In this document: one piece after another, positions 62,066-64,000 of the stretch
Layout of the letters: every line of letters begins with the position of its first letter
How positions within the stretch are numbered: the stretch's first letter is position 1
Made by a program: the position numbers and the translations under genes
NCBI RefSeq assembly: GCF_001513785.1
Contig: NZ_LNQS01000001.1
Location: 1,302,001-1,366,000 of the forward strand
Reading direction: 5' to 3'
Source of the DNA: Rheinheimera sp. EpRS3
Lineage (GTDB): Bacteria > Pseudomonadota > Gammaproteobacteria > Enterobacterales > Alteromonadaceae
Length of the DNA stretch: 64,000 nt
Notes under the pieces: generated by a model
The model's input: only the letters and a program-made list of their open reading frames with translations
The model's database searches: none
What the model was told of the DNA's origin: nothing

Positions 62066-63364
62066 ATGTCTGACACTTTGCCTGATAACCCTTTACCCGG
62101 AAAGAAAACGCCTTCGCATAAAAGGTCCTGGTTTGGCCCTGCCACCTTAGTTACTGCCGCCTTTATTGGCCCTGGTACCGTTATTACCGCATCACTTGCC
62201 GGCGCGAATTATGGTTATGCCTTAGTGTGGGCGCTGCTGTTTTCTGTGTTTGCCACTATGGTGCTGCAGGAAATGGCCGCGCGGCTGGGTATTGTTACCG
62301 GCCGCGGCCTGGGCGAAAACCTGCGTGAGCTGGTACGCCAGCCACTATTGCGCTGGCTGCTGTTGCTGTTGGTGGTAGCTGCCATTGTTATTGGCAACAG
62401 TGCCTATCAGGGCGGCAATATCAGCGGTGCAGCCTTGGGAGCCGATGCAATGTTTGGCCATCTGCCACTGATCCAGCGCTGGCACAGCAGTACCGGCATT
62501 AACCTGTGGGCGCTGTTGCTGGGTGCTGTGGCGGCAGTGGTACTGTGGTTTGGCCAGTATAAGCTGATAGAGCGTTGTCTTATTGCGTTGGTGCTGCTGA
62601 TGAGCCTGGCATTTATTGGCACTATGCTGCTGACTAAACCGGATTTGGCGGCGCTGTTTAAAGGCGCTTTTATACCGGTTATTCCGCAAGGTGCCATCTT
62701 AACCGTGGTAGCGCTGATTGGTACCACGGTAGTGCCATATTCGCTGTTTTTGCATGCAGCGGGTGCTGCCCAGAAATGGCCGAAGCAACAGATAGATACT
62801 GATACCGCACTGAGGGCGTCACGCCAGGATATTGCGCTGGCTATTCCGCTTGGTGGCCTTATTTCTATTGCCATAGTATCAACGGCAGCGGCGGCATTTT
62901 TTGGCCGTGAGCAACAGCTGGAAAACGTAGCGCAATTAGCACAAAGCCTAACGCCACTGTTTGGCAATGCTGCTACCTGGTGCCTGGCGCTGGGCCTGAT
63001 GGCTGCCGGTTTATCATCAGCTATTACTGCGCCGTTAGCCGCGGCTTATGCGTTGTCAGGTATTTTAGGTAAACCGCTTAACCTGAAACTGCCGCTGTTT
63101 CGCCTTACCTGGCTGTTTATTATTGTTTGTGGTGTGCTACTGGCGTCACTGGGGATCCGGCCGGTAAGTGTGATTTGGTTTGCTCAGGTGGCTAACGGTA
63201 TTTTGCTGCCACTGATTTGTTTATGTTTGTTGCTGGCGATGAACCACCATTTGCTGGGGCAATATAAAAATAATCGCTGGCAAAATGCACTGGGTGCTTT
63301 GGTGTTGCTGGTAAGCCTGCTGTTAAGTGGTCGCAGCCTGGCGCTGGCATTTGCGCTGTTATAA
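62066..63364 (+). CDS. Nramp-like transporter without canonical metal ligands
   Basis: 432 aa with 11 hydrophobic helices in the Nramp fold (FGPATLVTAAFIGPGT ... GYALVWALLFSVFATMVLQEMAARLGI). The TM1 DPGN motif is GPGT (residues 35-38) and the TM6 MPH motif is VPY (223-225), so the Asp, Asn and Met that bind Mn/Fe are all replaced. Its substrate is therefore probably not classical Mn2+. No good ribosome site before the ATG. Confidence 0.88.
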   Translation: MSDTLPDNPLPGKKTPSHKRSWFGPATLVTAAFIGPGTVITASLAGANYGYALVWALLFSVFATMVLQEMAARLGIVTGRGLGENLRELVRQPLLRWLLLLLVVAAIVIGNSAYQGGNISGAALGADAMFGHLPLIQRWHSSTGINLWALLLGAVAAVVLWFGQYKLIERCLIALVLLMSLAFIGTMLLTKPDLAALFKGAFIPVIPQGAILTVVALIGTTVVPYSLFLHAAGAAQKWPKQQIDTDTALRASRQDIALAIPLGGLISIAIVSTAAAAFFGREQQLENVAQLAQSLTPLFGNAATWCLALGLMAAGLSSAITAPLAAAYALSGILGKPLNLKLPLFRLTWLFIIVCGVLLASLGIRPVSVIWFAQVANGILLPLICLCLLLAMNHHLLGQYKNNRWQNALGALVLLVSLLLSGRSLALAFALL

Positions 63365-63374
63365 GCATTAACTG

Positions 63375-64000
63375 CTAGGCATATAACCGGTGTTGATGCT
63401 GCAATGTTAAGCGCTGCATGGCCCGGGTGCAAAGCCGTAGTTTGGGCTCCTGGGTGTTTGCTGTCAGTATCGGCCATTGCTGCGCTTGTCCTTCCAGCCA
63501 GTCGGGGTGTTGCAGCACATCCAGCCGGCTGTGAAAATAGGCGGCTAAAGTACCGACATCGCGCCAGTAGTGCGGAAGGCTTTGCTCGCCCGGTAACTGG
63601 TTATTGCTAAAATCATATACGCAGGCTTGTTGCTGGCGAAACAGCGTAGGTAGCAGGTCGTGACCAAAATCGACCGGTTGCGACGGGTCGGTATTATCCA
63701 GCAGCTGATACAGGCTATCGGCATTAAATAAATAGTTACCCATCGACGCCAGCGCGTAGCCGGGCCTGCCGGGTATTTGCGGCACTTCGCCCTGTGGCTT
63801 TTCAATAAAACCGCAGATACGATGGTTGTCGTTTACGGTAAAAATACCAAACTGCCGCGCCTGAGCCACCGGCACTGCTATGGCTGCAACTGTTACGGCG
63901 ACCTGTTGCTGTTGATGAAAAGCCAGCATTTGGCGGTAATCCATTTTATAAACGTGATCTGCACTTAGTACGGCGATCACATCAGGGCGTAGATCGCGAA
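63375..64000 (-). CDS. glgC: Glucose-1-phosphate adenylyltransferase (GlgC), 5'-truncated by window
   Basis: The 3' part of a GlgC nucleotidyltransferase that makes ADP-glucose for glycogen. The frame is open to the window edge. Seen are LSADHVYKMDY, FGIFTVNDN, FIEKPQG, ASMGNYLF and YWRDVGTLAAY, matching E. coli residues about 140-310. The protein then stops at RLYA, about where E. coli GlgC enters its C-terminal left-handed beta-helix, so that domain (about 120 residues) is missing. It ends 10 bp from the convergent Nramp-like gene. Confidence 0.87.
   Translation of the reverse strand, partial: RDLRPDVIAVLSADHVYKMDYRQMLAFHQQQQVAVTVAAIAVPVAQARQFGIFTVNDNHRICGFIEKPQGEVPQIPGRPGYALASMGNYLFNADSLYQLLDNTDPSQPVDFGHDLLPTLFRQQQACVYDFSNNQLPGEQSLPHYWRDVGTLAAYFHSRLDVLQHPDWLEGQAQQWPILTANTQEPKLRLCTRAMQRLTLQHQHRLYA

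Noticed and set aside
1-64000. CRISPR arrays, rRNA and tRNA genes, complete insertion sequences
   Set aside because: No regularly spaced repeats, no cloverleaf or rRNA core sequences, and no transposase or integrase frame could be found on either strand.

Overview
The window is about 64 kb of a gammaproteobacterial chromosome. Gene content fits a free-living aquatic member of the Alteromonadales/Chromatiales, of the Rheinheimera type. Clues are an exported catalase-peroxidase, many lipoproteins and secreted peptidases, an Nramp-like carrier, an SbtA-type permease, a PEP-CTERM protein, GreA/Rnk relatives and a c-di-GMP-I riboswitch. The genus is inference; no rRNA, tRNA or marker gene is present. 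Most of the window is compact, visibly GC-rich housekeeping and stress DNA. About 23.2-30.9 kb is accessory.

Layout. 0-10.3 kb: end of a histidine phosphatase, katG, a periplasmic binding protein, a MocR regulator divergent from an azoreductase/AhpD-like pair, an SMP-30-like protein, a lipoprotein, a methyltransferase, a glutaredoxin-like protein and two overlapping Rnk/GreA-like genes. 10.3-17.3 kb: OmpA lipoprotein, membrane-anchored EEP phosphatase, then a class II amidotransferase/RimK-type ligase operon divergent from an AsnO-type amidotransferase of the N-acetylglutaminylglutamine amide family. 17.6-23.2 kb: tas, a MATE pump, an alpha/beta hydrolase divergent from a CGNR regulator across a long palindrome, and an fsr-type MFS pump.

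23.2-30.9 kb, accessory. A c-di-GMP riboswitch precedes a small lipoprotein and a membrane/Sel1 protein. This block is flanked by a second, diverged copy of the fsr 3' end and by paired 23-nt repeats. Next come an intact HicAB module, two decayed HigA-like relics around a GNAT pseudogene with an in-frame amber codon, and an AT-rich block (33% GC in one counted line). That block holds an sce7726-type nuclease-like gene convergent with an overlapping GNAT / ImmA-IrrE metallopeptidase / Beta-family operon. It is the best candidate here for a poorly described defence or conflict system.

30.9-64 kb: LysR with an NAD(P)-binding reductase; a DUF3429/DCC operon; cueR-copA with a textbook 19-bp-spacer MerR promoter; an SbtA-like permease with LysR and a perfect 16-bp palindrome; M1 and M28 peptidases; SIMPL; DUF2254; TetR, DUF4199 and CBS proteins; a fatty-acid desaturase with its ferredoxin reductase; a diguanylate cyclase; soxR divergent from a redox operon with a clear SoxR box; a DksA-type zinc finger; a tricorn-like peptidase; a DUF533 protein; a PEP-CTERM protein; an RND pump pair; an Nramp-like carrier lacking the canonical metal ligands; and a GlgC that appears to end before the C-terminal beta-helix domain.

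Recurring themes are redox, xenobiotic and metal stress, with several divergent regulator/target pairs whose operators can be read directly from the sequence.
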